Source: Burkholderia territorii (lineage in GTDB: Bacteria > Pseudomonadota > Gammaproteobacteria > Burkholderiales > Burkholderiaceae). From it: 64,000 nucleotides of DNA. Position numbers and translations under genes: made by a program. The DNA is taken from positions 62,001-126,000 of the forward strand of contig NZ_CADFEJ010000008.1 of the NCBI RefSeq assembly GCF_902833055.1, in the 5' to 3' direction. The notes beneath the pieces are model-generated. The model made no database searches. It was not told where the DNA came from and worked only from the letters and a program-made list of their open reading frames with translations. Shown here piece by piece: positions 43,779-51,675 of the stretch (the first letter of the stretch is position 1; every line of letters starts with the position of its first letter).

Positions 43779-45043
43779 CGCGTGAGGCGACTCACCGTGC
43801 GATCGAAGCGGTCTGGCGGATCGAGGCGCCGAAGATCATTGCGCGCGCCGCGCGGGTGGTGCGCGACGTCGGCGTGGCCGAGGAGCTCGCGCAGGACACG
43901 CTCGTCGCGGCGCTCGAGCACTGGCCCGTCGACGGCGTGCCCGACAACCCGGCCGCATGGCTGATGACGGCCGTGAAGCGGCGCGCGCTCGATCGGGTCC
44001 GGCAAGAATCGCTGCATGCGACGAAGCGCGATCAGCTCGGGCGTGAAATGGATGCCCTGGACGCGCACGTCGTCCCGGACATCGCGGATGCGCTCGCCGA
44101 TGCGCGCGACGACGATATCGGCGACGACCTGCTGCGGCTGATCTTCACGTCGTGCCATCCGGTGTTGTCGACCGATGCGCGCGTGGCACTCACGTTGCGG
44201 CTGCTCGGCGGATTGACCACGAGCGAAATCGCGCGTGCGTTCCTGTCGCCCGAGCCGACGATCGCGCAGCGCATCGTGCGCGCGAAGCGCACGCTCGCGG
44301 CGGCGCGTGTGCCGTTCGAGGTGCCGGCCGCCGATGCGCGGCCCGCGCGGCTCGCGTCGGTGCTCGAAGTGATCTACCTGGTGTTCAACGAAGGCCATGC
44401 GGCGACCGCGGGCGACGACTGGACGCGCCCGGCGCTGTGCGACGAGGCGCTGCGTCTCGGCCGCGTGCTGGCCGGCCTCATGCCGGACGAAAGCGAGGTG
44501 CTCGGGCTCGTCGCGCTGATGGAACTGCAGGCGTCGCGCATGCACGCAAGGACCGATGCGCAGGGGCGGCCCGTGCTGCTGCTCGACCAGGACCGCTCCC
44601 GCTGGGATCCGCTGCTGATCCGGCGCGGGCTCGGGGCGCTCGAGCGCGCGACGAAGCTCGGCGGCGTGCGCGGCCCGTACGCGCTGCAGGCCGCGCTGGC
44701 AGCGTGCCATGCACGCGCGCGGCACGCGTCGGAAACCGACTGGGCGCAGATCGTCGCGCTGTACGACGCGCTCGCCGAAGTCGCGCCGTCGCCGGTCGTC
44801 GAGCTGAACCGCGCGGTGGCGGTGGGGATGGCGTTCGGGCCTGCCGCGGCACTGGAAATCGTCGACGTGCTGCGCGACGATCCGGCGCTCGCCCGCTATC
44901 ACTGGTTGCCGAGCGTGCGCGGCGACCTGCTCGCGAAGCTCGGCCGCGCCGACGAAGCGAAGCTCGAGTTCCGTCGAGCGGCGGAATTGACCCGCAACGA
45001 ACGCGAAAGGGAATTGCTGCTGAAGCGTGCGACGGATGCGTGA
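43775..45043 (+). CDS. ECF42-type RNA polymerase sigma factor with C-terminal TPR-like extension
   Basis: 422 residues, about twice the usual ECF length. Sigma-2 region (RDVGVAEELAQDTLVAALEHWP, AAWLMTAVKRRALDRVR), sigma-4 HTH (LGGLTTSEIARAFLSPEPTIAQRIVRAK), then roughly 230 residues of helical repeats (PYALQAALAACHARA, VELNRAVAVGMAFGPAAAL). This architecture and the DGPF neighbours define the ECF42 group, in which the C-terminal extension, and not an anti-sigma factor, is thought to control activity. No anti-sigma gene is adjacent. GTG start overlaps the VOC stop. Confidence 0.88.
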   Translation: MTREATHRAIEAVWRIEAPKIIARAARVVRDVGVAEELAQDTLVAALEHWPVDGVPDNPAAWLMTAVKRRALDRVRQESLHATKRDQLGREMDALDAHVVPDIADALADARDDDIGDDLLRLIFTSCHPVLSTDARVALTLRLLGGLTTSEIARAFLSPEPTIAQRIVRAKRTLAAARVPFEVPAADARPARLASVLEVIYLVFNEGHAATAGDDWTRPALCDEALRLGRVLAGLMPDESEVLGLVALMELQASRMHARTDAQGRPVLLLDQDRSRWDPLLIRRGLGALERATKLGGVRGPYALQAALAACHARARHASETDWAQIVALYDALAEVAPSPVVELNRAVAVGMAFGPAAALEIVDVLRDDPALARYHWLPSVRGDLLAKLGRADEAKLEFRRAAELTRNERERELLLKRATDA

Positions 45044-45415
45044 CACATCACGAGCGACGCCGGTGCGAATGCAGCGGTCGTCGCGCGGGAAGATCGAAGC
45101 CGAAGCCGAAGCCGCAGCCGCAGCCGCCGCGCGCCGCCCGCCGCCCGCCGCCCGCAAGCCGCAAGCCGCAAGCCGCAAGCCAAGCGAAACGCCACCCCAC
45201 CCGGCGACACGACCCACCCCGCCATCCCCTCAACTGCCCCTCATTCCCGCCGTCCGCTATCGCACGGATTGAAAAAGCCTATTGGGGGATGCGAACGCCA
45301 GCGCCTAGATTAAAAGGCACGAAGCGTGCGCGTCCGGCATGCGCTTCGTTCCCCACATACATGAACGATCGGCCCGGCTTCGCACGCGGCCGCGCCGACT
45401 CGAACGGAGGCGCAA
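45044..45415. other. 372-base gap upstream of the rubrerythrin gene
   Basis: Contains a cluster of short tandem repeats (45096-45181, annotated separately) and a C-rich stretch to about 45250. The AT-richer part at 45260-45320 may hold the rubrerythrin promoter. No coding sequence was recognised. Confidence 0.4.
45096..45181. repeat. Composite microsatellite of hexamers and heptamers
   Basis: Three GAAGCC units (45096-45113) and two GCAGCC units (45114-45125) are followed, after a short GC stretch, by three CCGCCCG units (45134-45154) and four GCAAGCC units (45154-45181). All are perfect copies. It starts 52 bases after the sigma-factor stop, outside any gene. Such tracts change length by slippage. 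Confidence 0.85.
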
Positions 45416-45838
45416 ATGGCTCAACTCAAGGGCAGCAAGACCGAAGAGAATCTGAAGGCCGCATTCGCGGGCGAATCGCAAGCGAACCGGCGCTATCTGT
45501 ATTTCGCTTCGAAGGCCGACGTCGAAGGCCAGAACGATGTCGCCGCGCTGTTCCGCTCGACTGCCGAAGGCGAAACTGGCCATGCGCACGGCCACCTCGA
45601 ATATCTCGAAGCCGTCGGCGATCCGGCGACGGGGCTGCCGTTCGGCTCGTCGCGGCTGAACCTCGAATCGGCGATCGCCGGCGAGACGCACGAATACACC
45701 GACATGTATCCGGGCATGGCGAAGACGGCGCGCGAGGAAGGCTTCGACGAAATCGCGAACTGGTTCGAGACGCTCGCGAAAGCCGAGCGCAGCCACGCGA
45801 ACCGCTACACGAAGGCGCTCGACGCACTCGTCGACTGA
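45416..45838 (+). CDS. Rubrerythrin, ferritin-like diiron domain only
   Basis: 140 residues. Four-helix diiron domain with Glu/His ligands in [46 protein letters not shown] and [15 protein letters not shown]. The C-terminal rubredoxin domain of classical rubrerythrins is absent. It would reduce hydrogen peroxide using electrons from a partner. The Fe-S protein and DUF3501 genes downstream form a conserved set with it and are the obvious partners. GGAGG precedes the ATG. Confidence 0.88.
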   Translation: MAQLKGSKTEENLKAAFAGESQANRRYLYFASKADVEGQNDVAALFRSTAEGETGHAHGHLEYLEAVGDPATGLPFGSSRLNLESAIAGETHEYTDMYPGMAKTAREEGFDEIANWFETLAKAERSHANRYTKALDALVD

Positions 45839-45961
45839 CACGCGTCCGGCAGCAACGCAGCACGGCCAGGCCCGACATGCTGCGGCCGGCCGTGCGTTGA
45901 TCGCTGCCCGCGTCGCGCGGGCGGCGCGTGCGCGCGCATGCGCGCGAAGCTGGAGCGCCCC

Positions 45962-47299
45962 ATGCCACACAAGGAAGGCAGTCTCGAAGCCCCGACGCGG
46001 CATCCGCTCGACTGGCAGTCCGAAGCGTTCTACGATCAGGCCGCGATCGATGCGGAAATGACGCGCGTGTTCGACATCTGCGCCGGGTGCCGGCGCTGCG
46101 TGTCGCTGTGCGGCGCATTTCCCGCGCTGTTCGACCTCGTCGACGACACGCCGATGGGCGACATCGAGGAAGTGCCGAAGGACGCGTTCGGCAAGGTCGT
46201 CGACCAGTGCTACCTGTGCGACCTCTGCTACATGACGAAATGCCCGTACGTGCCGCCGCACGCATGGAACGTCGACTTCCCGCACCTGATGCTGCGCGGC
46301 AAGGCGGCGCGCTACAAGCGCGGCGAGGCACCGCTGCGCGACAAGGTGCTGTCGAACACCGACGCGCTCGGCCATTTCGCGGGCATTCCGATCGTCACGC
46401 AGGCGGTGAACGCGGTGAATCGCACGCCGCCCGCGCGCCACGCGCTCGAAGCGGCGCTCGGCGTCGATCGCAACGCGTGGCTGCCGGAGTTCGCGCCGCG
46501 TAAGTTCCGGCGTGCCGCGAAGCGCTCGGACGGCCTGCCGGTACGTGACGGCGAACGCACGCCCGGCAAGGTCGCGATCTACGCGACGTGCTACGTGAAC
46601 TTCAACGAGCCGGGCATCGGCCACGACCTGCTCGCGATCCTCGCGCACAACGAGATTCCGTACGAGCTCGTCACGCGCGAAGCGTGCTGCGGGATGCCGT
46701 TCCTCGAGCAGGGCAACCTCGAGGGCGTCGCCGCGAAGAAGGCCGTGAACGTTCCGGTGCTGGAGCGCTATGCGCGCGAAGGCTATGCGCTGATCGGCGC
46801 AATCCCGAGCTGCGTGCTGATGTACAAGAGCGAACTGCCGCTGATGTTTCCCGGCGACGAAGCCGTGCGCGCGGTGGCCGACGCATTCTGGGATCCGTTC
46901 GAATACGTGATCGCGCGGCATCGCGACGGTTTGCTGAAGACCGACTTCAAGCAGGGCCTCGGCACCGTGTCGTACCACGTGCCATGCCATGCGCGCGTGC
47001 AGAACATCGGCCGCAAGACGGCCGACACGCTGTCGCTCGTGCCCGATACGCGCGTGAACGTGGTCGAGCGCTGCTCGGGGCACGCGGGCACGTTCGGCGT
47101 GAAGAAGGCCTTCCACGCGGACGCGATGCGGATCGGCGCGCCGGTGTTCAAGGCGATGGCCGAGCCGAAGCCGGATGTCGTGTCGTCGGACTGCGCGCTC
47201 GCCGGCCATCACATCGCGCAAGGCATCGACGAGAAAGGGTTGCCCGCGGCGCCGCTCGCGCATCCGCTGACGCTGCTGCGCCGCGCCTACGGCATCTGA
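45962..47299 (+). CDS. Iron-sulphur oxidoreductase, GlpC/heterodisulphide reductase D-like
   Basis: 445 residues. Two 4Fe-4S motifs near the N-terminus, CAGCRRCVSLC and CYLCDLCYMTKCP, then two cysteine-rich CCG-type regions (EACCGMPF and the variant RCSGHAG). It is probably a membrane-associated electron carrier subunit without its own flavin. Placed between rubrerythrin and DUF3501, it may deliver electrons to rubrerythrin. ATG 45962 has GGAG seven bases before it. Confidence 0.85.
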   Translation: MPHKEGSLEAPTRHPLDWQSEAFYDQAAIDAEMTRVFDICAGCRRCVSLCGAFPALFDLVDDTPMGDIEEVPKDAFGKVVDQCYLCDLCYMTKCPYVPPHAWNVDFPHLMLRGKAARYKRGEAPLRDKVLSNTDALGHFAGIPIVTQAVNAVNRTPPARHALEAALGVDRNAWLPEFAPRKFRRAAKRSDGLPVRDGERTPGKVAIYATCYVNFNEPGIGHDLLAILAHNEIPYELVTREACCGMPFLEQGNLEGVAAKKAVNVPVLERYAREGYALIGAIPSCVLMYKSELPLMFPGDEAVRAVADAFWDPFEYVIARHRDGLLKTDFKQGLGTVSYHVPCHARVQNIGRKTADTLSLVPDTRVNVVERCSGHAGTFGVKKAFHADAMRIGAPVFKAMAEPKPDVVSSDCALAGHHIAQGIDEKGLPAAPLAHPLTLLRRAYGI

Positions 47300-47343
47300 G
47301 GCCGCCGCTGCACGAAGACATCGACGCTATCCGAGGACATCCC

Positions 47344-47925
47344 ATGACGCTGACCCGCGACTCGCTGCTGACGCTCGAAGCGTACGCGAAGATCCGCAAG
47401 GCCGAACACGCGCGGCTCGTCGCGTACAAGCGCCGCCGCGCGGTGGCGCTCGGCAACCATCTGCGCTTCCTGTTCGAGGACGAGACCACGATTCGCTATC
47501 AGATCCAGGAAATGCTGCACATCGAGAAGATCTTCGACGAGGCCGGCATCGAAGGCGAGCTGGAAGCCTATCTGCCGCTCGTGCCCGACGGCACCAACCT
47601 GAAGGCGACGCTGCAGATCGAATACGAGCACGAGGCCGAACGGCGGGCGGCGCTCGCGCGGCTGATCGGCGTCGAGGATCGCGTGTACCTGCGGGTCGAC
47701 GGGCACCCCGACGTCTACGCGATCGCCGACGAGGATCTCGACCGCGACAACGCGGAGAAGACCTCGGCCGTGCATTTCGTGCGCTTCGAACTGGACGGGC
47801 CGACGCGCGCGGCGCTCAAGGGCGGCGCGGCGCTGTCGATCGGCTGCGATCACCCGGCCTATACGGTGCCGGCGCAACGCGTGGACGCGGACGTCGCCGC
47901 GTCGCTGGCGGGCGATCTGCGCTGA
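47344..47925 (+). CDS. DUF3501 family protein
   Basis: 193 residues. The family pattern includes LEAYAKIRKAEHARLVAYKRRRAVALG, FLFEDETTIRYQIQEMLHIEKIF and the late HPAYT. Function unknown; it is almost always found with the rubrerythrin and Fe-S genes seen here, suggesting a peroxide or iron-sulphur stress role. It follows the Fe-S gene by 44 bases. An AAGCGGCA/TGCCGCTT hairpin (47930-47948) follows the stop. Confidence 0.85.
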   Translation: MTLTRDSLLTLEAYAKIRKAEHARLVAYKRRRAVALGNHLRFLFEDETTIRYQIQEMLHIEKIFDEAGIEGELEAYLPLVPDGTNLKATLQIEYEHEAERRAALARLIGVEDRVYLRVDGHPDVYAIADEDLDRDNAEKTSAVHFVRFELDGPTRAALKGGAALSIGCDHPAYTVPAQRVDADVAASLAGDLR

Positions 47926-48168
47926 CTGCAAGCGGCAGGGTGCCGCTTCCCGTATCGCGCGGACTCCCTGTCATTCCGACCCGAAACGAGACGCCGCGCC
48001 CATCGCCCCGGCCGCTGTCGGCGGTTTGCTACTGCAAGATGTAACAAACCCGTCGACGCTTGCACGCGAGGAAACAATGTGCATCCCACCCGCGACCGCT
48101 TTCATTACTTGCAGAGAAACAATAAAGAGATTGTGCATCAGGAAAATCGACTCCAATGGAGTTTGAAC

Positions 48169-48221
48169 GATTTACCGATTCGTGAATATCTTGTTACGAA
48201 ATTTTCCCTGATTTACCGATT
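48169..48221. repeat. Direct repeat GATTTACCGATT x2
   Basis: Two perfect 12-base copies at 48169-48180 and 48210-48221, 41 bases from start to start, which is close to four helical turns. Tandem same-face sites of this kind suit a DNA-binding protein. Confidence 0.6.
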
Positions 48222-48428
48222 TGCGGCGGCAATTCCCGGCAATGTCGCCGATGAGGGTCGGACCAACGCGGACGCCCGCCTGGCGCGTCGCTTCGGCACC
48301 CCGCAGTGCCCCGCCAGACGGGGCTTCCCAGCCTCCGGCATAACGATCGCGTAAAAAAATTCAAGCATAAATGGATTGCGCATCCTTGGGAGGTTGTTTC
48401 AGTGAGTAACATTAAGTCATTGTCATAT

Positions 48429-48456
48429 TGAGATAAACCCTGAGGATGGTATGCTT
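48429..48456 (+). promoter_or_regulatory. Candidate sigma-70 promoter upstream of the transposase-domain fusion gene
   Basis: TTGAGA (48429-48434) and TATGCT (48451-48456) with a 16-base spacer. If used, the mRNA leader would be close to 200 bases and contains several short inverted repeats (for example GCCATT/AATGGC and CACCG/CGGTG near 48500-48540). Confidence 0.35.
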
Positions 48457-48659
48457 CGTGCACAAAAATTCCCACATTGGAGTGAGACCGTGATTTGTGC
48501 GCCATTGCCGTGAATGGCGGCACCGTGAAAGTGCGGTGTCGCACCGGCATGCACAACATTCGGATAACCATAATGTGCAACCGGGCCGCCGCGTGACGCG
48601 ATGCGTGACGACGGCGCCGACAATCGCAGCCCCGGCCTGGCTGCGTGGAGAAATCAACT

Positions 48660-49601
48660 ATGTTCTTCGATGAGCTTACCGATGAAGAGTGGTTTCGACT
48701 TTCACCGCTGATCGCCGATGAACCCATTCGGCTGAACCGTCGAGGCCGCCCGCGAGCCGAACCGCGCGTCGTCGCCAACGCGGTTCTGTGGATCCTCACG
48801 ACCGGTGAAGCGTGGTCCAAGCTGCCCGGCCGCTATCCGTCCGGGCCGACGTGCCGCCGTCGCTACGAGGAGTGGCTCGCGAACGGCACGCTGCTGCAGA
48901 TGATCGACGTGCTGACCCAGTTCAGCGGGCGCACTTTCGCGTACGTGCCGCCGCCGCCGGCGCCGGCCGCACCGGCATGCCGCGCGGAGCCCGTGCCCGA
49001 CAACGATCGTCTGCGCGGCGTGTTCTGGCAGAACCCCGAGTCGTGGCAACTGCCGGTCGCTCGGGCAAACGTTTGGGATGGCGAAGGCGCGACGTTGACC
49101 GCGATGCCGAACGCCGCCGCCGTCGCGTCGCCCGGTGCATCGTTCGCGGTGCCGGGCGCGCAGCCAGCGGGGTTGCGTCACGGGCGTCCGTCCGCCGCGA
49201 GCTTCGCCGCGGCCGAGCCGCAAGTCGACGAATACCGCGGCTACACGATCTACGGCAGCGCGCAGCCGGTGCAGAACCTGATGTATCGCGCATGGGCCGA
49301 GATCATGCAGGACGACCGGCGTGTCGAGCGCTCGGGCCTGATCGGCCCGCGCTTCACCGATGCGGAGGAAGCGGAGCAGTACGCGCTCGACTGGGCGCGT
49401 CAGTGGATCGATCGCCATGGCGCCAGCGACGAACCCGTGCGTACGCCGCAAAGCGAGGTGCTGGCCGGCCTGTCCGCGCTGGCGCGTGCCGAGTCGGACA
49501 TCAAGCGCTTCATCGCCGAGCGCCGCGCGGGCGCGCTGGCGGAGAGCCGCAACGACCCGGTGCAGTCGGATCGCCGCGAGTACGCGTATCGCGTAGGTTG
49601 A
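48660..49601 (+). CDS. Fusion of an IS5-type transposase N-terminal domain with a Burkholderia-type C-terminal domain
   Basis: 313 residues. Residues 1-80 match the DUF4096/IS4-IS5 insertion-element N-terminal domain (FDELTDEEWFRLSPLI, GRPRAEPRVVANAVLWILTTGEAWSKLP, CRRRYEEWLANGTL). No DDE catalytic domain follows. Instead comes an Ala/Pro linker, then about 70 residues with YRGYTIYGSAQPVQNLMYRAWAEI and EEAEQYALDWARQWIDR, and a basic C-terminus. It is therefore not a working transposase. The N-terminal HTH-like domain suggests DNA binding, so a regulator of the adjacent exopolysaccharide genes is a reasonable guess. GTGGAG precedes ATG 48660. No inverted repeats or target duplication were seen. 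Confidence 0.75.
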   Translation: MFFDELTDEEWFRLSPLIADEPIRLNRRGRPRAEPRVVANAVLWILTTGEAWSKLPGRYPSGPTCRRRYEEWLANGTLLQMIDVLTQFSGRTFAYVPPPPAPAAPACRAEPVPDNDRLRGVFWQNPESWQLPVARANVWDGEGATLTAMPNAAAVASPGASFAVPGAQPAGLRHGRPSAASFAAAEPQVDEYRGYTIYGSAQPVQNLMYRAWAEIMQDDRRVERSGLIGPRFTDAEEAEQYALDWARQWIDRHGASDEPVRTPQSEVLAGLSALARAESDIKRFIAERRAGALAESRNDPVQSDRREYAYRVG

Positions 49602-49612
49602 TCGTCGTCCGA

Positions 49613-49660
49613 ACGAAAACGCGCGGGTCGCCGTCCGTCACGGCGCCCGCGCTTTTTTTT
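49613..49660. terminator. Bidirectional Rho-independent terminator
   Basis: GCGCGGGTCGCCGT pairs with ACGGCGCCCGCGC (one bulged T), followed on the plus strand by eight T (49653-49660) and on the minus strand by TTTT. It serves both the fusion gene and the convergent bceA. Confidence 0.88.
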
Positions 49661-49722
49661 GTCCTCGCCATGCAGTCGATGCCGGACGCACCGCAGAGAC
49701 GGCGCGCGCGGCATGCATTGCG

Positions 49723-51249
49723 TCACTGGCGTCCGTAGGTATCGTCGAAGCGGACGATGTCGTCTTCACCGAGATAGGCGCCCGACTGCACTTCGATCAG
49801 CTCGAGCGGCATCTTGCCCGGATTCTCAAGGCGGTGCGACACGCCGAGCGGGATGTACGTCGATTCGTTTTCGGACAGCAGGAAGGTTTCGTCGCCGCGC
49901 GTGATGCGCGCGGTGCCGCGCACGACGATCCAGTGTTCGGCGCGATGGTGATGCATCTGCAGCGACAATCGCGCGCCCGGCTTCACGACGATGCGCTTCA
50001 CCTGGAAGCGTTCGCCCATGTCGACCGAGTCGTAATGCCCCCAAGGGCGATGGACCTTGCGGTGATCGGTCGCTTCGGCGCCGCGTTCGGCCTTGATGCG
50101 CCCGACGATCTTCTTCACGTCCTGCACGCGGGATTTGTCGGCGACGAGCACGGCATCGGGCGTTTCGACGACCACGAGGTTCTGCGTGCCGACGCACGCG
50201 ACGAGCCGGCTTTCCGCATGCGCGAAGGTCGATTCGGCGTTTTCGAACAGCACGCGGCCGCGGCCGACGTTCTCGGCTTCGTCCTTCGGCAGGATCTGCC
50301 AGATCGCGTCCCACGAACCGACGTCCGACCACCCGGCGTCGAGCGGCACGACGACGCTTTCGCACAGCTGCGGCAGGCTCACGAGCCGCTCCATCACCGC
50401 GTAGTCGATCGAGTTCGACGGCGACGCGGCGAACGCGTCGCGATCGACGCGGAAGAAGTCGCCGTCGTCCCGGCCGCGCGCGACGGCCTGCTCGCAGGCC
50501 GCGAGGATCTCGGGCTCGAGCTCGCGGATCGCATTCAGCCACACCGACGCGCGCACGATGAAGATCCCGCTGTTCCACCAGTATTCGCCGGATGCGACGT
50601 ACTGCTGCGCGAGTTCGAGGTGCGGCTTCTCGACGAAGCGGTCGAGGCGGCGCACGTCGAGGTTGCCGGTGGCGGCGTCGCCAAGCGGCGCGCCGACGCG
50701 GATGTAGCCGTAGCCGGTTTCGGCGCGGCCCGGCACGATGCCCATCGTCGCGATCTTGCCCTGCGCCGCGCAGTGCACGCCCGCCGCGACGGCCGCATGA
50801 AAGCGCGCCTGGTCGGCGACCGCGTGGTCGGCCGGCATCACCGTCATCACGGCGTCGCCGCCGCCGGCGACGATTCGCAGCGCGGCGAGCGTCAGCGCCG
50901 GCGCGGTGTCGCGGCCGAGCGGCTCGAGCATGATCGATGCGCGCTTGCCGGTCAGGCGCAGTTGCTCGGCAGTCGTGAAGCGGTGGTCTTCGCCGCATAC
51001 GATCAGCACGTCGTCGTTCAGCGGATGACCGGTCACAAGGCCGTCGAGTCTCAGCGCGGTGGATTGCAGCAGCGAATGATCGCCGAGCAGGCCGATCAAC
51101 TGCTTCGGATAGTGTTCGCGCGACATCGGCCACAGACGCGTGCCCGAACCGCCGGCGAGAATCACCGGCTGCACCGCGACACGCGTTGCGGCGTCGGTTG
51201 CGGCGGAAGAAGAAGGGCGCGTATCGGCTGCCACGGCCGGAGCATTCAT
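49723..51249 (-). CDS. bceA: Mannose-1-phosphate guanylyltransferase/mannose-6-phosphate isomerase
   Basis: 508 residues, bifunctional type II PMI/GMP. The nucleotidyltransferase half has GGSGTRLWPMSREHYPKQ and FVEKPHLELAQQYV. The C-terminal cupin isomerase half has RPWGHYDSVD and metal-binding QMHHHRAEHW. It makes GDP-mannose (and interconverts mannose-6-phosphate and fructose-6-phosphate) for cepacian, which contains mannose and rhamnose. About 25 extra residues precede the first motif. Divergent from bceB with a 426-base gap. Confidence 0.9.
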   Translation of the reverse strand: MNAPAVAADTRPSSSAATDAATRVAVQPVILAGGSGTRLWPMSREHYPKQLIGLLGDHSLLQSTALRLDGLVTGHPLNDDVLIVCGEDHRFTTAEQLRLTGKRASIMLEPLGRDTAPALTLAALRIVAGGGDAVMTVMPADHAVADQARFHAAVAAGVHCAAQGKIATMGIVPGRAETGYGYIRVGAPLGDAATGNLDVRRLDRFVEKPHLELAQQYVASGEYWWNSGIFIVRASVWLNAIRELEPEILAACEQAVARGRDDGDFFRVDRDAFAASPSNSIDYAVMERLVSLPQLCESVVVPLDAGWSDVGSWDAIWQILPKDEAENVGRGRVLFENAESTFAHAESRLVACVGTQNLVVVETPDAVLVADKSRVQDVKKIVGRIKAERGAEATDHRKVHRPWGHYDSVDMGERFQVKRIVVKPGARLSLQMHHHRAEHWIVVRGTARITRGDETFLLSENESTYIPLGVSHRLENPGKMPLELIEVQSGAYLGEDDIVRFDDTYGRQ

Positions 51250-51675
51250 GATGACACTCTCCTCGATTGAAGTCAGTGCCTGTTTGTAGCATGAAGTAAA
51301 TCGACAATAAAACCGGGCGATTTGCACGATACTCGTCGCGCACGTGTCAGGGAAATTTTTCCTCGATAGCATGCGATGCAAATAAAAAAATAAAAAATAA
51401 TTCGGCAAATCCGGCTGGATCGCCGTCCCGCAAAGGGTTTACGGGAACCGTAAAGTTGCCGAAAAAATCCCGATTTGCGATCGATTCGGGAAAACCTGCC
51501 GATTTAATTCAAGAATGTCGCGGCAAGAATTTCCGATTATTTTTCGAAATACTTGTGCGCTTGAGGGGCGATTTTCTTGTCGCTTCAATAGCGTCATGCA
51601 ACGTTTGAATCGAAGGTGCGGCACGGGCTGCACGAGGAGCTGTTCGGCAAACGCCTGTTCAAAGAGGAAGCGGAC
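51250..51675. promoter_or_regulatory. Divergent bceA/bceB control region
   Basis: 426 bases, AT-rich from 51280 to 51600. A perfect 7-3-7 palindrome, TTTACGG-GAA-CCGTAAA, covers 51438-51454. A second dyad, TCCCGA (51468-51473) and TCGGGA (51486-51491), follows. Long A-rich runs at 51384-51400 suggest bent DNA. No JUMPstart/ops antitermination element was recognised. The bceB mRNA leader is likely over 100 bases. Confidence 0.55.

Larger units (their letters stand above)
47926..48659. other. 734-base AT-richer gap before the transposase-domain fusion gene
   Basis: The longest non-coding stretch of the window, clearly lower in GC than its surroundings from about 48070 to 48520. It holds a 12-base direct repeat (48169-48180 and 48210-48221), a promoter-like pair at 48429-48456, and several small dyads in the presumed leader. 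Open frames on the minus strand here show no protein-like features. A small RNA is possible but cannot be shown. Confidence 0.4.

Noticed and set aside
48660-49601. Intact insertion sequence of the IS5 family
   Set aside because: No DDE domain, no terminal inverted repeats and no target duplication. Only the N-terminal domain of a transposase is present.
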